Assembly (NCBI GenBank): GCA_026874595.1
Contig: CM049311.1
Span: 65,077,953 to 65,141,952, forward strand
Length of the DNA stretch: 64,000 nucleotides
Origin: Sipunculus nudus
Taxonomy: Eukaryota > Annelida > Sipuncula > Golfingiida > Sipunculidae
Direction: 5' to 3'
The notes under the pieces are model-generated. The model saw only the letters and a list, made by a program, of their open reading frames with translations. It was not told the DNA's origin and did not search any database. Positions 24,094-37,183 of the stretch are shown in pieces (position 1 is the first letter of the stretch; every line of letters begins with the position of its first letter). Both the position numbers and the translations under genes were made by a program.

Positions 24094-27000
24094 ATGTCGC
24101 ATATTCCGCTTGTGGACTTCAGAGAATTTGGGCTGATGCACAAGTCAGCGGAGGAGGCAAGACAAAATACAGAGGCTTTAAGTCGTATAGCAAAAGAATT
24201 ATTCCATGCCTTCCAAAATGTTGGGTTTGTATACCTGGAGAACACAGGCTTATCGTCAGAGCAGGTACAACTTTACAGTCTTATCATAAACTAAATATTT
24301 AGCTCTCCCTGGCCATTGATCTTCAAGGCTGTAAATGTCTCTTTTGAAATGAAGATTGCTCCAATAGTGTAAGAAGAGGTCAAACACCGCAGCATTTTAC
24401 CTTATGATATTTGTCATATGTGTTACCATAATGACACAGGTAGTGTATTCTATAATAGTTTAAACCATACATTACTTATGAGCTGAATTTCTGATAAGCT
24501 GATAATTGCATTCACCAAGCCAGTTTTCAACCAGGATTTGTCCCCTAGGCTGCCTCTGCATAAAATGTTGGTTGGAACTTTCCGAATCTTGGCAACATAG
24601 TAGGGTTTCATGGGAGCAGGTACTAAATAAAGATTGGTAGCGCCGTGTATAATCGTCTTCGCATGGTGTCTATGTATGTTCATATTTCGGCCATACATTG
24701 TTACGTGTATCGGATTACCACTTATTTGTCCTATCATCGTGAATACGTTTATCTCATAGACTGGTGGCGCCACCTAAAATGGTTTATTATGAAAACATAT
24801 CTCAGGAGTGATTTGATGTAACGGCCTGTAATATTGCATGCCCATGATCTAAAACAACACAGGTAGCGCTTACGTTTTCATAGAATATATCAATGCACTT
24901 ATCTCAGGAATGGTTTGACATATAAGTCTGAACTGTTATGAATCAATAGGTCTTGAATAGTCTTTTTGTTCGTAACGGACAGGAGGTGTCACCTACAACC
25001 ATTTTAATGATCCACATCCGTCCATCCATTTTTTAGTGAAATTCACACATATATCAGGCATGTTTCTACCCATCCATCATTGATACCATTGTTGCTCATG
25101 AGAACAAGGGCATCTGTTTCCCCGCCTCTAGTTATTTTATTACAGCTGAACAATTTATTTCAAGTCGGTGATGATTTCTTTGCTCTGCCAGCGGAAGTGA
25201 AATCTTTATATTCAGTTAATGCTGAACAGACACGTGGTTGGGCTTCATTTGGAAAAGAGAAGTACGTAGACCATAGAAAGTTTATGTTTAACAAGAATTC
25301 GATCAGTGATACACTTTGTACCAACAGAAATTTTTACATGCAGTTTAAGTTTTTTTTTTATAATTAAAGGTGTTCTCACGGCAGGCATAACCCAGCCAGA
25401 CCCAGTGACCTACATGAGTCCTATTACGTAATACATTCAAAGGCAGAAGTGAGTTGGAAGGAGAGTGAGAGAGAGACTTATTTATTTTTTAGCTTTAATA
25501 CTAGCTTTAACACTTTTAAATATGTCAAAATTTAAAAAAAATACGCCAATTGTAAGACCTTCGATAGAATGATTCTCTTAAGTTTTGACAGAGTTAATAT
25601 AACACCTTTTGTTTCTAAGACAGTGTATACAGGTTTACTCTACCACCTGCATTTACTCATCATTAATGTCATATAAAATCAAGACCAATTTTTTCGTACG
25701 TTATCCGTACCATACTAAGGATTGCGAATGCATCCCGGGGGAAAAGATAATAGTCTTCAAGTAACAGTGTTAAATAAAATATCAGATTGTTAAACTGAAA
25801 TACATCAGATTCACGTTTATGTTTATTATTGTATCCTTTCGTCTAATTCTGTGTTTATTTCTAATTGCCAGATCTGGCCTACCAGACATGTTCCAGATTT
25901 TAAAAATTGTGTGCTGACATTCTATAGCAGATGTACAGAACTGGCTTTACGCGTGCTTGACGTCATATCATATGGATTGAAACTCAAGGTAAAAATATAC
26001 ATGTTCAATCATCTTGTGTTTAATTTAATTTTAATTAAGCCTTCTATTACTTGATTTAGCTTAAACCTATTTCTGCATACATACATACATACCAATATAT
26101 CGTGCAAGTATAAAAATAGTATCTTATAGGAATATCATTGTCGCCGGGGCCGCAGTTTTAATCGTCGTGTATTTATTTACATTAAGATAATAAAATCGAT
26201 TTGATAAAGCATAGATAAACGTACATTACAAACCCTGAGACATGCGAAAATAATCTCAATCATTGTGTGTGACAATTTCATCTTTTTACCTCTCTTTGCA
26301 GAACCCCGTTCAACTGAGGAACAGTCATGATATTTCAAGTGGTAAAACGGAAACTAGGATGCGTTTAATTCATTATTCGTCATTGGCTAATGCAGGCATG
26401 TTTACTTCCCTTCCGTGGGCCTAGGAATATTTTGTTAAAACGGAATAATATTTACGCTGACTGTTAAGTGTCTCTCTATCTGTCTCTCTCATATCAAATT
26501 ATTTTACGCTATTGACGCGATGCTTTATTTATTTCCGCATTATCACCACACATATGATACAATAGGGTAATAAAGACATAAATCATTTGTACAAAAATAT
26601 ATAAAGTATCTTTGGTAAAAGTAAGAAATAAATGTTACATATATAAACACAAAATTATATATATTGAGGTAGTTCTTACCTAGTAGTTAAAACCTACAAA
26701 TGTAAACTGTGAAATTCATTTTTTTATCTTATTCTTATTATTGGATAGAATTGGAACCTGGTCAAATCCGTCTGGGCGAACACACGGATTTTGGATCAAT
26801 CACATTGTTATTTCAGGACCACGTAGGAGGCCTTGAGGCAAGAAGAGTTTCCTATTACCAAATAGTTACTCAACCTTTCTCACTAACCTTGTAAATATTG
26901 TAAATATTTGGTATCAAATATCAATTAGTCCTATGTTATCACAATAAGAACTCCGCGACCTGAAATGATTTCCAGCTGACAATGATTGTTCGATATGTCA

Positions 27001-27169
27001 CATGATCCATATTTTGGTATCATGAAGGTTCAGTGTCGTGATGGTATCTATCGACCAGCCACACCTATACCGGACACAGTCCTCATCAACATCGGTGACC
27101 TTATGCAGCGGTGGAGCGCAGACGTTCTCCTCTCCAATGTAAGAATTATATATCTCATATCAAATGTTT

Positions 27170-27224
<55 letters not shown>

Positions 27225-27569
27225 ATAAAAACCGCTGTATTGACGTCCATGAAAAAGAAAGAAGACAAACGTATTATTCGCGCGTATACATTGAGAGAAG
27301 CACGTTCTTATGTTAATATTTCTTTATATTTTTTTATATTCTTTCAAAACTATGAGGCAATTTAGTTTCTCTGCAGCTGTTTAATTTAGTTTCACAGAGT
27401 GGTAGTTCCAGATGAAAATGAGAGGCACAAGGTTCGACGATCGGTGGCCTTCTTTGTGACTCCCAATGATGATTGTGTGATCCAATGTTTGGATGGATCA
27501 AACAAGTATCCGCCTGTCACAGCAAAGGAATACATCAGGGGCAGAATGAATGATTTATATAAAAAATAG
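24094..27569 (+). CDS. Isopenicillin-N-synthase-like 2OG/Fe(II) oxygenase, copy B
   Basis: Exons: 24094-24264, 25146-25261, 25385-25448, 25872-25988, 26302-26395, 26749-26837, 27028-27138 and 27390-27569. All lengths and phases equal those of copy A, giving 313 codons and TAG. Ligands H199, D201 and H256 and the R270/S272 pair are kept. Compared with copy A, exons 5-7 differ at only 2 of about 98 residues and exons 1-4 at about 29 of 156. An in-frame ATG 12 bp upstream is absent in A, so 24094 is preferred. Introns 5 and 6 again need GC donors. Position 255 is F here and S in copy A, just before the H256 ligand. The gene is compact (3.5 kb). Substrate is unknown; no defect is seen. Confidence 0.9.
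27173..27220. repeat. (TA)n microsatellite in intron 7 of copy B
   Basis: 48 bp of alternating TA. The matching site in copy A (about 15870-15885) has only a few repeats, so the tract changed length after duplication. Confidence 0.95.
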
Positions 27570-30500
27570 AATCAGAACAACATCCAATGAGTCAACGTAA
27601 GCGTAAAGTTACATGTCCACTTGTATTGAAAATCGAATAATTATAAACGTTTTATTATACAGAATATGACTTTTAAATAAGTACGTTTTCATAGATTTAG
27701 TGTAAAATTTTCATAAAATCTATTCAATGTAGATTTAGAAAAAAATACTGATTGTTACAATTTTTATTGTGTGAAATAGCTTCAAATACCAGTATGTGTA
27801 TAAGTGATACTACAAAGAAATCATTTTTGTCATCGTTTATTAACTCTCTTTTCCGACTTACATGGTTACATGTGTAGATTATATTTAATATATACGAAGA
27901 AATATCGGAAGAAATTTATTTGTACAGAGGAAACTCGTTTAAATGTTAATTGTAATTGCATCCGTTTTCAGCCAACGTTAGTTGATATATTTTTGGTGTG
28001 ATGTATTTCGTATGAATAATTATGTAACTATACCGATAATGACCAGATTTTAAAGATCAGCGTTAAAGAAAAGGGTAGCGTTAAACGTCTCAAAGCAGAA
28101 ACAAAACATTTTTTGGTTATTCATGTGCGTCTTTACACAACTTCATCTAAATGTATTTTGACTTATTATCATAATAATTAGAACACGATATTAACCATAC
28201 ATTATAAATTCACGATTTGAATAAAGGAAATAAACTGCACGCGTTTTATATAATGATTTTTTTTGGCCATACTATGTTAATAAAATGTTTCTTCTCGGTT
28301 CGCGTTGTGTTGTAAGTTCACAAAATAACGACTCACGATCTGTGGTAGAGTAACAAGCGGGAAAACTGCAAAATGCCCCCCACACAGTATTTGTCTTTGA
28401 TAGTACAAATGAAAAAGCTATTCATATTTATGTTAAGATTAAAAATATTTTTTTATATCCTACAAATGGATAATGTAGAGCATGTAGTCCTGTGATGTCG
28501 GCTGTGCGTTCAATTCATAATTTCACGAAAATTATGATTTCTGATCTTTCCCAGAGGGTCTGCATGTTGTTTGATGATGGATTGAATCCTGCCAAATCTA
28601 CAATTCAGCTTCTGATCTACGACGTGACATGAAATCATGTAGTTTCCAAAATAACTAGAGAAAATCTTCGACTGTAGGTATTATCAGTGATCATTTTGAC
28701 AGAATAAAATATACAAACATAGAAGAAGGAATACGGTTTTGAAACGGAAGACCCAGTTTATATAACGCTAAATCTTAGTGTCAATACAACACCTGCCAGT
28801 ATGAATTTAACCAACCTTCAATCGCTGACCAAAATGAGAGCCTTCCCATTAGGCCGGATGGTTTGGAGGATCTATGATCTGTGTGGACACAGGATTATTT
28901 GATGTCCAAACTAAGAATAAGTCCTAAGTTTAAGCAGAATTAAGCATGCAATCGAGAAATTCCAGTCTACTAGCAAACTAGCTATTTTTTAGTAAAAGAT
29001 AATGATTAAGCCAAAATAACAGCGGCTTAGCTAGACAATATTGTGTAAGAAAACATTTTTCGGATGCCTTATTTTCCCATGATTTTTATAGTAAAGACAC
29101 AATACATTTGGGTATTAAATGTCTATTTTATGTATTTTATCTTATATACACAAGAAAGGTGTTTTTTTTTTAATTTTACTCCTACGTACAAATTGTCTAT
29201 TTAAAATTGTGCATAAACCTCATAAATACATAGTATAATGCAACTTCACGAATTAAACTGACACAACCGTCGCTTTTAAAGAATTATTTAGACTTGTTAA
29301 TATACTTGTATGAAAGCCAGGTAAAGAGAACCCTTTTTAATTAGCGCCTTAGTATTTTTTAACTCACCAACTTAGTAATCAAACTTTTTTTAAACTCTTA
29401 AGTGGTTAGACCCATTTGTGAAACTGAATATGCAGCCAATGTTAATTGTATGAAAATGCTGTTTAACTTATGCCTTTTTACATGCAGTGCACAAGGTCTC
29501 GCATTTGATCTTTTTAATTGATGCAACTTATTGCAAATAGCAATTCTGACTCCAGTGTTTATTTGGGATAAGACAGCTTTTACCAGCCATTATATCGCAT
29601 ACAATTTAAGTAGAGCATACATAACACATAGATCATTGAGAGGCATTAAGCCAGGGTTCATTGGGCCATACACCGTGTACAAAGGACGAGTGTTCGGCAT
29701 TTCAAACCCACAAAGTCAAATGTGTTTTCCGGAAAGTGTTTTCCCAAATATATATTACTTCAAAAGAAGTTATGGACTATATTTCATGTGAAACGATAGT
29801 TCTCATAGGAGCAAAATTTTATAATTACATTGTCAAAATGAAAATTACGTGATAAGTCAGTGAACACAATATTGCCTAGGGCGATTGATCAGCATTTTAT
29901 GTTCCATAATCCGGTTGCATTTTAATGGGCTAATACCCTCTGCCTATTTGAGAACACCTACTGTTCTGTGATTATGCTGATTTCCTGCAAACCATACACC
30001 AAGCACTGGTATCACTCAATACCGTGTCAGCTTATCACGGGATGACGAGCGCAAGGAGTTACCTCATTAGTCAAAAGAACTACGTAGCAAGTATACACTG
30101 CTGTGTCGACAAGGATCACTCACTGAAAACACTCCGTCTGCTCCAATTGCGTAGCCGTTTACTTCTTGTAAAACTAATGTCAAAGCGTTTACATTCGTAA
30201 CTTGACACAGTAATCACGGCATTGATATCTCTGTTAAACCACTTAATCAAAATATTACCTTGTGTAATGGCCTTGAACTAGACCTTTAGAAAAGCAGTTT
30301 CTCCATTCAGTTTCCTCAAACAAAGGCAGACAGCATTAAGCTAAACAGCTACTGGATTATCTCTTAACCATTCCCATATTACCGTACTACAATGTCTATG
30401 CCTGACATTCTATTCAGCTTGTCTTAATTGAGACAACGATGACTTGTAATAACCCTGGGAATAAATTAGCAGTATTATGGAGTGTGAGCTATCATATACC

Positions 30501-30635
30501 TAATGGTTTGTTTGAATTGTCATGAAAATAACTGGCTCCCTCGTTTAAATTTGACAGAATGTAACTACTGATGTTTATGAATGGTACAGCATACAACAGG
30601 TTGCATTTATGTACTCCTCTTGGTCTATCTGCAGA
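27570..30635. other. 3' flank of copy B, no gene seen
   Basis: Homologous to 16250-19420. It includes sequence near 28550-28920 that I could not match to unit A. No coding region is supported. Confidence 0.6.
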
Positions 30636-30999
30636 GTTGAGTCTGAGTACAATGAAAGTACTCGAGTACGAGTATTGAGAACCAATAAAGTACTCCAGTA
30701 AAGGTTCGAGTGATTTAGCTATTTTATGATAGTACTCGAGTATGAGTACCGATTACTCCAAATTTACTAATGCGTACTTTAATGACTACTTTCAGCAGTT
30801 AACCGAAAGATGTGAAGTGAATACAATAGCTGATATAGTCAATGAGATTGGCGGTAATGGTATGTGTCATCATGCAGAATTAACAACTTATCTACTACCA
30901 GTGCATAACAACAAAGCCAAGCATGAGCAGGATACACGAGTTTCTGTGTGTTGTGTTAAAAATACATCAATTTTTTTTTTTGGGGGGGGGGGGGAATTC

Positions 31000-31044
<45 letters not shown>

Positions 31045-31870
31045 CAGAGAGAGAGAGAGAGGATACATGACAGCTAGGCCCACTGAGTGGGTGTGACTTA
31101 GTGTACAAAAAGTAATTGTCACACATTACGTGGCAGGTAACAATGCTGAGAAAGGCAGAGGGCATAGAACACCAGCAGCAACACCTAAGATCTTGTTATG
31201 AGAATTAGCTTGATAAAGTATTTTATGACTGGCCAGCAAGCACTGATTTTGGGTTTCAACTCCATGTTAATAATCTCCATGTCAATAACAACCCTTTAAT
31301 CATACTTAACACCTATGACAGTGTGTGGTACTAATTGGGATGTGGGTTTTATCTCATACGTCAGGCCAGGGCTCATCATTTATAGTATTTGGTTCTCACT
31401 TCTCAGCTTTTGAATGGGTGAACAACTGGATGTTCTGCTACTGTTTGCCAAAGTTGTGTCAATGCTATGTGCGTGGAATTAGAGTGTTTGATTCTTCCCC
31501 ATAAACAATGTTAACAAAAGAAAGAAATTACCTTCAGTTGTTTCCATATGTTTGAGGTTCTGTTTGCAGCACCAGTTTTGCATGGTGGTGCCAATACTAC
31601 ATATGAATGTGCGTATGCATGAATGTATATATGTATGCGTGTATGTAATATTCATGTATAAATGTCTATAATTTTATTATTTTATGTTCATATATACTGA
31701 AGTACTCAAAAGTCCTCATAAAAGTACTTGCTTTTTATGAGTAATCATAGAGTGCCCAAGTACTAGTATGAGTATTAAGGTCATTTTGAAAAAAAACTGA
31801 TTTCTATAAACAGTACTCATGGGAACGAGTATACTTCGAGTACAATTATTTTTGACCAAACTCTGATTAG
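30636..31870. repeat. GTACTCGAGTAC-rich blocks and (GA)n
   Basis: agtactcgagtacgag units occur at 30660-30750 and again, more worn, at 31695-31865. Poly-T/poly-G lies at 30971-30994 and (GA)n at 31011-31062. The outer ends (cagagttgagtc, and tttggtc read in reverse complement from about 31863) are weakly inverted, as in a hAT-type element, but no target duplication was found. Confidence 0.45.
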
Positions 31871-33900
31871 CCGTGACAACCCGAAGGCCTTCTTCATTAC
31901 ATAAGACAAGGCATTAGGTAAATAGCATTTTCACACGACTTACATTTGCTATATATTCAGTTACACAATATAGTCACATCACTGAAGAGTTAAAAAAAGT
32001 TCGATTACTAAGTTGGTGAGATGAATTTTAGCATCCGACAATGCCCTGACAATCTCTTAAACAAGCCTGTCTATCTATCGCTAGTTAACTAAGTCGCTGT
32101 TCTGTTGGTTTCATTATTATTTTTTACCGAGAAAAACAGCCAGTTTGGGAGTAGACTGACATAAAGCAAATCGATGGCATTTCTCGATCCCATGCTTTAT
32201 TCTGCTTACCCTTGGGGCTTATTCTAATTCGGACGAAATTTAAGCCCTACTTTTACACAGGATATAGATCCTACAAAATTAAATCTTGGTCAGCGATTTA
32301 AGGTTGGTCTTGAACGGTCGATAAACTTCAGTTTTCATACTGAAATCATACTGACAGGTGTGGTATTTACATAGACAGGGGTAAAACCGTGAAGAATTCG
32401 ATAATCGTCAGCAACAAATTTTTCTCATTTGATTTTAGTGTAGTTTTTCCCGTAGAATCGATTTCTGTTTGTGACATTTTTTAATCGTGCATAATAAATG
32501 AGATAATTTGCATATTTGATTATATTAGCAAAAAATAATATATTATACATAAATATATTGAACTTTTGGGTGCAAGTAGGCAGAGTAAAGTAAAATGGGT
32601 ACAAATATTTAATTTGTATCCAATATAGCCTTACTTTATATGAAATTTCGTTTTTAGACAGTAAATTGCAGGTATATTATGTAAATTAGGCAAATTCTTA
32701 AACTTTTGTTTGATAATGCAATTTTTGTTTATAAGAACAACCTAAAAAAGAATATACTGATCCTTTTACTAACTTCGCCTTATTATGTATACTGTATATT
32801 ATTTTGTAAGATAATTTACTCAGTTGCACCATTTTATTAACTAATTTACATATTTTAATATGTATATTTGCAATAATAGACAGGAGACAGCAAAGATTAA
32901 TTCGATAATGGTCACTGCCAAACTTTCCTGAATTGATTATAGGCTAATCTTTTCTGTAGAATCGATTTCTGCTTAGGACAATTTTTTTTTGCTCAACTCG
33001 AGGTCATGCTGCTTTAAAGTTTGGATAACAGCTGTGCACGCTCCACCATACATACCTACGGCCTTGATGACCAGTTAACCAATTACATAATTAATACATA
33101 ATACATGAACTACATAATTAATACCGGCAAGGATCTTTCGAATCAAGCGCGATGGTTTTCACACCTGGTCTATTGATTACTTGTTTGGCCAGTTTTTCAC
33201 TCATGATCATGCATTCTTCTCTCGCCGACAAAGCATTAATTCGAAATGAGAAATTATATATAAACCAAACATAATGGAATCCATTAGAGAGGCCCGTATG
33301 ATGGCCCCAGCTGCTACAGTCGTCAGCGGGCGCGGATGATTGCTTCAAATTCCTGTCAGGAGTTGAGAACTTTGTTGCTGACAAGAAGCATTCTGGTGTT
33401 AAGCAAAGGACTGTTACTGCCTAAAGAAGATCTGATGTGTTGAAATGAAAATGATCTGAGCCAATCATTGATGTTTTATGTTCTTTAATACATGTATGTG
33501 CTCTTATTTCACTTTCACTTATCTGTTTTTTATTATGAATAATTAAATTTATTATAAAATTTGTGTTGTTATTTCGTGCAAAGTTTTGTTAGAACTATAT
33601 AATATAGGCCCTATACATGTCCAGTATTTATCGATAATAATCAAGGCTGGAGAAGGTTGAATATAATGAATATCGGTTGGCTTGAACTCCGGTTGTGTCA
33701 CCTAGTCCATAATCCAGCAGACTCATTCATAACTCTCACATCAGTGCAACTTGTGTTTGCAAACTAGCAATCATAAGCTCAAAACAAAAGGAATTATTAA
33801 ACAAACATTAGGAAATTGTTATCACTTGTCGCCATGGACCAAGAGCACCCAACCGTGCGAAAAGAAATTATAAAAACCAATATTGTAATTGGTTGAACTT
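31871..33900. other. Intergenic sequence, no supported gene
   Basis: AT-rich. A minus-strand 88-codon ORF (33118-33384) has no domain I recognise, so it is left uncalled. Confidence 0.5.
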
Positions 33901-33907
33901 CAGTCAC

Positions 33908-33938
33908 CTGATGAGCCGATGAGGCGAAACCGGCGGTA
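33908..33938 (+). ncRNA. Candidate hammerhead ribozyme core
   Basis: The conserved boxes are in the right order. CTGATGA is at 33908-33914. Stem II is GCC/GGC (33915-33917 and 33923-33925) with loop GATGA. GAAA is at 33926-33929. A short stem III CC/GG (33930-33931 and 33935-33936) has loop GGC, followed by TA as a possible U16.1-H17 cleavage site at 33937-33938. A perfect 10-bp hairpin follows at 33940-33965 (arms CATATCATGC/GCATGATATG), then a (TA)n tract. Small hammerheads with short stem III are known in Penelope-like elements and retrozymes. Stem I does not pair well locally, so it may be inactive or need a dimer. Confidence 0.5.
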
Positions 33939-34003
33939 ACATATCATGCTCTGTTGCATGATATGCATGATATTCTGCTGAGGAATGAATGCATTCCCGC
34001 AGT

Positions 34004-34008
<5 letters not shown>

Positions 34009-34090
<82 letters not shown>
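34009..34090. repeat. (TA)n microsatellite
   Basis: About 80 bp of alternating TA about 45 bp after the ribozyme-like hairpin. Shorter TA tracts follow at 34361-34391 and 35064-35089. Confidence 0.95.
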
Positions 34091-35860
34091 TATTAAATAC
34101 TTATATTTTAGAAATATAGAAATTGTGAGTATAGTATAAAATATCTACAAAAATAAATAAATATATTTAATATAGATTTTTATCGATTCCTGCCAATCCC
34201 ATGTGCACATTTATACATATTACTTTAGCTTTTAACATGTTTATCAATATAGGTCTCTCTCTCAAACAAAACAATATATGTTGCTTTAATTGTCATTTAT
34301 TAGCGATACAATAATTGCATATGTGATTATTCTATATGTTGGAGTAAATAATATATTTAATATATATATATATATTATATATATATATATACATAATATA
34401 AGGAAATGAACACCGACCGAAATGACAAAATACCGATAAAACGTTTCATTTTTGCTAAGGCAGCGCAAAAAAAATGTGACTGATTTTATTTTCCGGCATA
34501 AGGGTACCAGTACTTGGCAGATAATACCCGCCCTCCCAGAGATTAAAGTAAGATTTGAAATGTAGTCTAAGGATCATGAATTTCCGGGACAAGAAAAAAC
34601 AGGGTATCTGTAGTCAACAGTTTATAATACGTGTATTTATAAAAGCAAGTGTATCATAAGCATATTGCCACGAAACAATATCTCAGTGGTGTTTTTTGCT
34701 GAATATATATTTTGTATATGAACATATAATTTTGTATTTAAAGAGATTAGTGTTTCTCAAAATATTTCTAAAATAATTTTCTCAGATGAAAATTCTTTAC
34801 ATGTCTCTCCTTACTGAACTGAACTTCCATAATTATGTGACATAGGGCCATCGTGATATATATTGATTTCATGTTTTATTTATGCATACGAAAATCAATC
34901 GTTTTTAATACAATCAATACAATTAGCGATATCTCAGACAGGGATCTGTATATTATGATATTGAAAAGTTCCTCATTATCAGAAACCTAGGGAAAGGGAT
35001 TTGCACAAAAGAGAAGGTTATCATCATTGGACTCGTTGCCCGTTATATATGCAAATTAGTTAATTATATATATATATATATATATATATTATACTACGTG
35101 AGGAAAGATCAATGATCACTCAGCACCTGGGAAGCAGGCAAACACAAAATTTAATGCTACTAACAGGCATATTTTTTATTTTAATTTCCCGAGCAGCATC
35201 GCTATTTTTATTGATTATATGCTTATTTGCATATGCAAATCAGTTCATTAATTAATACGAATGTGTAAAGTTTCTTATAAAATGATGAACAGAATAAATA
35301 ACAAGACTAAGTCAGTAAAAGAATCGATAACTTTGCTCGGGTGTTAAAAAGATGCATATTTGCCTAATTTCGTCAGACATTTCCCCCCGTTTGATTTATT
35401 CCGTAAGGCGGCGTTAATATGGCCTTACATGTAAATATTCCGTATATTTTCGGTGTTAAGCTTTTATCTTAATTTCTCTTCCGATATCCCCATCGGTTTT
35501 TACAAGCGTCTTGATGACAGAATTTGCTTCCTTTTGTCATTCTCTTCTGTGGTTATTCCTAAAGTTTTATTTATTTTTATAACGATCAGTCTAACAAATT
35601 AATGTTTTCATAATTGCTTCCGCCAGGAGGATACGCGTTCATCCCCGTTCGTGTAAGTGTGCGTGGTTACGAAATAACTCATAAAAAGCGGAATCGCAAG
35701 AATATTTCAGGGCATTTCGAAAATCGGTCCATGAAGAATCGATTAGATTTTGGTGTGGATTTGGATTCAGGAATGTCATCTAGGAATATTCACAAATGTA
35801 CTGTCACTTATGCACGAATGAATATGGGAATACGGGCCGAATAAGTGAAGGCCAGCCACA
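34091..35860. other. Intergenic sequence; one unassigned ORF
   Basis: A 76-codon ORF at 35614-35844 (VRVSVRGYEITHKKRNRKN) has unusually even codon use for this region, but I recognise no family. It lies just upstream of the decayed oxygenase exon 7. It may be part of a repeat. Confidence 0.35.
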
Positions 35861-35867
35861 TACCATG

Positions 35868-37183
35868 CCTTGGCATCTATCGATCAGCTACACCCACACC
35901 AGGAACCACACATTACTATGTATAGATAAGTACGCTTGAGTAAAGTTTATCTGAATCATTAAAGAAAAACTTCAAAATCTAACAATCATATCACGAAAAG
36001 AACTTTAAATATGTATATCAACATGGACTGCATTTCTAAGCTAAATTCATAATTACTGAAGACACATTCAATTAAATATGTCTCTCCTAACACGGAAATT
36101 TATGAATGTACCCACAGTTGATGATATTTCAACAGACACACTAAACAACACGAGTTAACCTTGTGATGTTTACAAGAATTTTATTTCAAATATGAAAACG
36201 GACGGTGATAACAAGCCATCGAGGATATCTTATTGAAATCAATACCTTCGAATTTCCTAAACCAGCTCCTAAAGTCATAAAAAATAATAAATAGATTGTT
36301 AACGACAGGTTATACGGAAGATCATGCATGGGCTTTTCTCATGTTGGATAAAATAATATTAACAATCCGGACGCTTACACTAAGCCAATTTGTATTTTCT
36401 ATAATCCCATGCAACGTTTCGCAGCAATTAAAGTTTATATTTAACTGTTGAGTTAGGCCTACACTCAAACTAAACGCCAGGCGTAAAAATAAACCCCCGG
36501 GGACCCTTTTTAGGGGCTTTATGACACAATTTAAATAAATACTTAATCACATTTCATGTGTATAATTTCATACAAGTATAATGTTCTAGAAAATAAGGTT
36601 TATGTTTCTAGTAAAAGTTAATTCTAAACCAAGTTAAGATATATAATTTTGCAAAATAATCTCATAAATGGAACCAAAGGCTATATTTCTATTAATATAT
36701 ATATTTGCAAAATATTAAAATTATTCTCTCAATAGTGGGGAGATGGTGATAACATTTGCCAAAAAGTCGGGGGGGATATTTACCCCCCCCCCCCCTTACA
36801 TTGACGCCCCTGTACACAGACAGAGAACAGAAAGGCAAAGGCAAGAAACCTTCCGTCTTACTTAACGGACAGACGTTACAGATAGATTTTTAAACTAACA
36901 CATTAATAAAAAAAATAATTAAATGTGCTTCATTGTATGTTAAAATCCTGAAGACATTTTTTTAAGTAAACCGTTTTAGGCGGGAGAAGAATACATCAGC
37001 CAGATATATATAGGTAAAATCTGCTTTTTCCTCGTTTCATCGAGTGTATAGTACCTCGGGATGCCGCCAGAAGGAGCAAGACCAGGAAGGTCCGTGGTGT
37101 TCTTCGTCCGGCCTCACGATAACTGCACCATCGAGTGTCTGGACAGATCCAACACTAAGGACCAACAGGCACCCACTCGTTAA
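35868..37183 (+). pseudogene. Decayed third 2OG oxygenase relative (exon 7 and 8 remnants)
   Basis: Two remnants lie in the expected order. 35868-35912 reads LGIYRSATPTPGTT, matching DGIYRPATPIPDT of exon 7. 37035-37183 reads FHRV in one frame and then GRSVVFFVRPHDNCTIECLD in another, ending in TAA; this matches exon 8 (RRSVAFFVTPNDDCVIQCLD). The frame change, lost acceptor AG (tttcctcg before TTTCATCG) and absent exons 1-6 mark a pseudogene. It is more GC-rich and much more diverged than copies A and B, so it is an older paralogue and not part of the recent tandem. Confidence 0.75.
36425..36820. repeat. Poly-G/poly-C bounded AT-rich block
   Basis: Contains aacccccggggacccttttta at about 36497 and an inverted gggggg-atattta-cccccc pair at 36769-36796. 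This resembles a non-autonomous element end, but no clear terminal repeat was fixed. Confidence 0.3.

Larger units (their letters stand above)
19590..30738 (+). repeat. Segmental duplication unit B
   Basis: Second copy of 6121-19528, starting only about 60 bp after unit A ends, so the arrangement is a head-to-tail tandem. The oxygenase gene copies differ at about 36 of 313 residues by my hand count. Unit B carries extra repeat-derived sequence near its start. Confidence 0.9.

Noticed and set aside
26838-27027. GT donor alternative (AGA^GTTTCC) for oxygenase intron 6
   Set aside because: It keeps frame but adds three residues absent from the family, and its +3 to +5 bases fit poorly; the GC donor GAG^GCAAGA fits better.
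33118-33384. 88-codon minus-strand ORF
   Set aside because: No family recognised, no splice context and no conserved copy; it stays unassigned.
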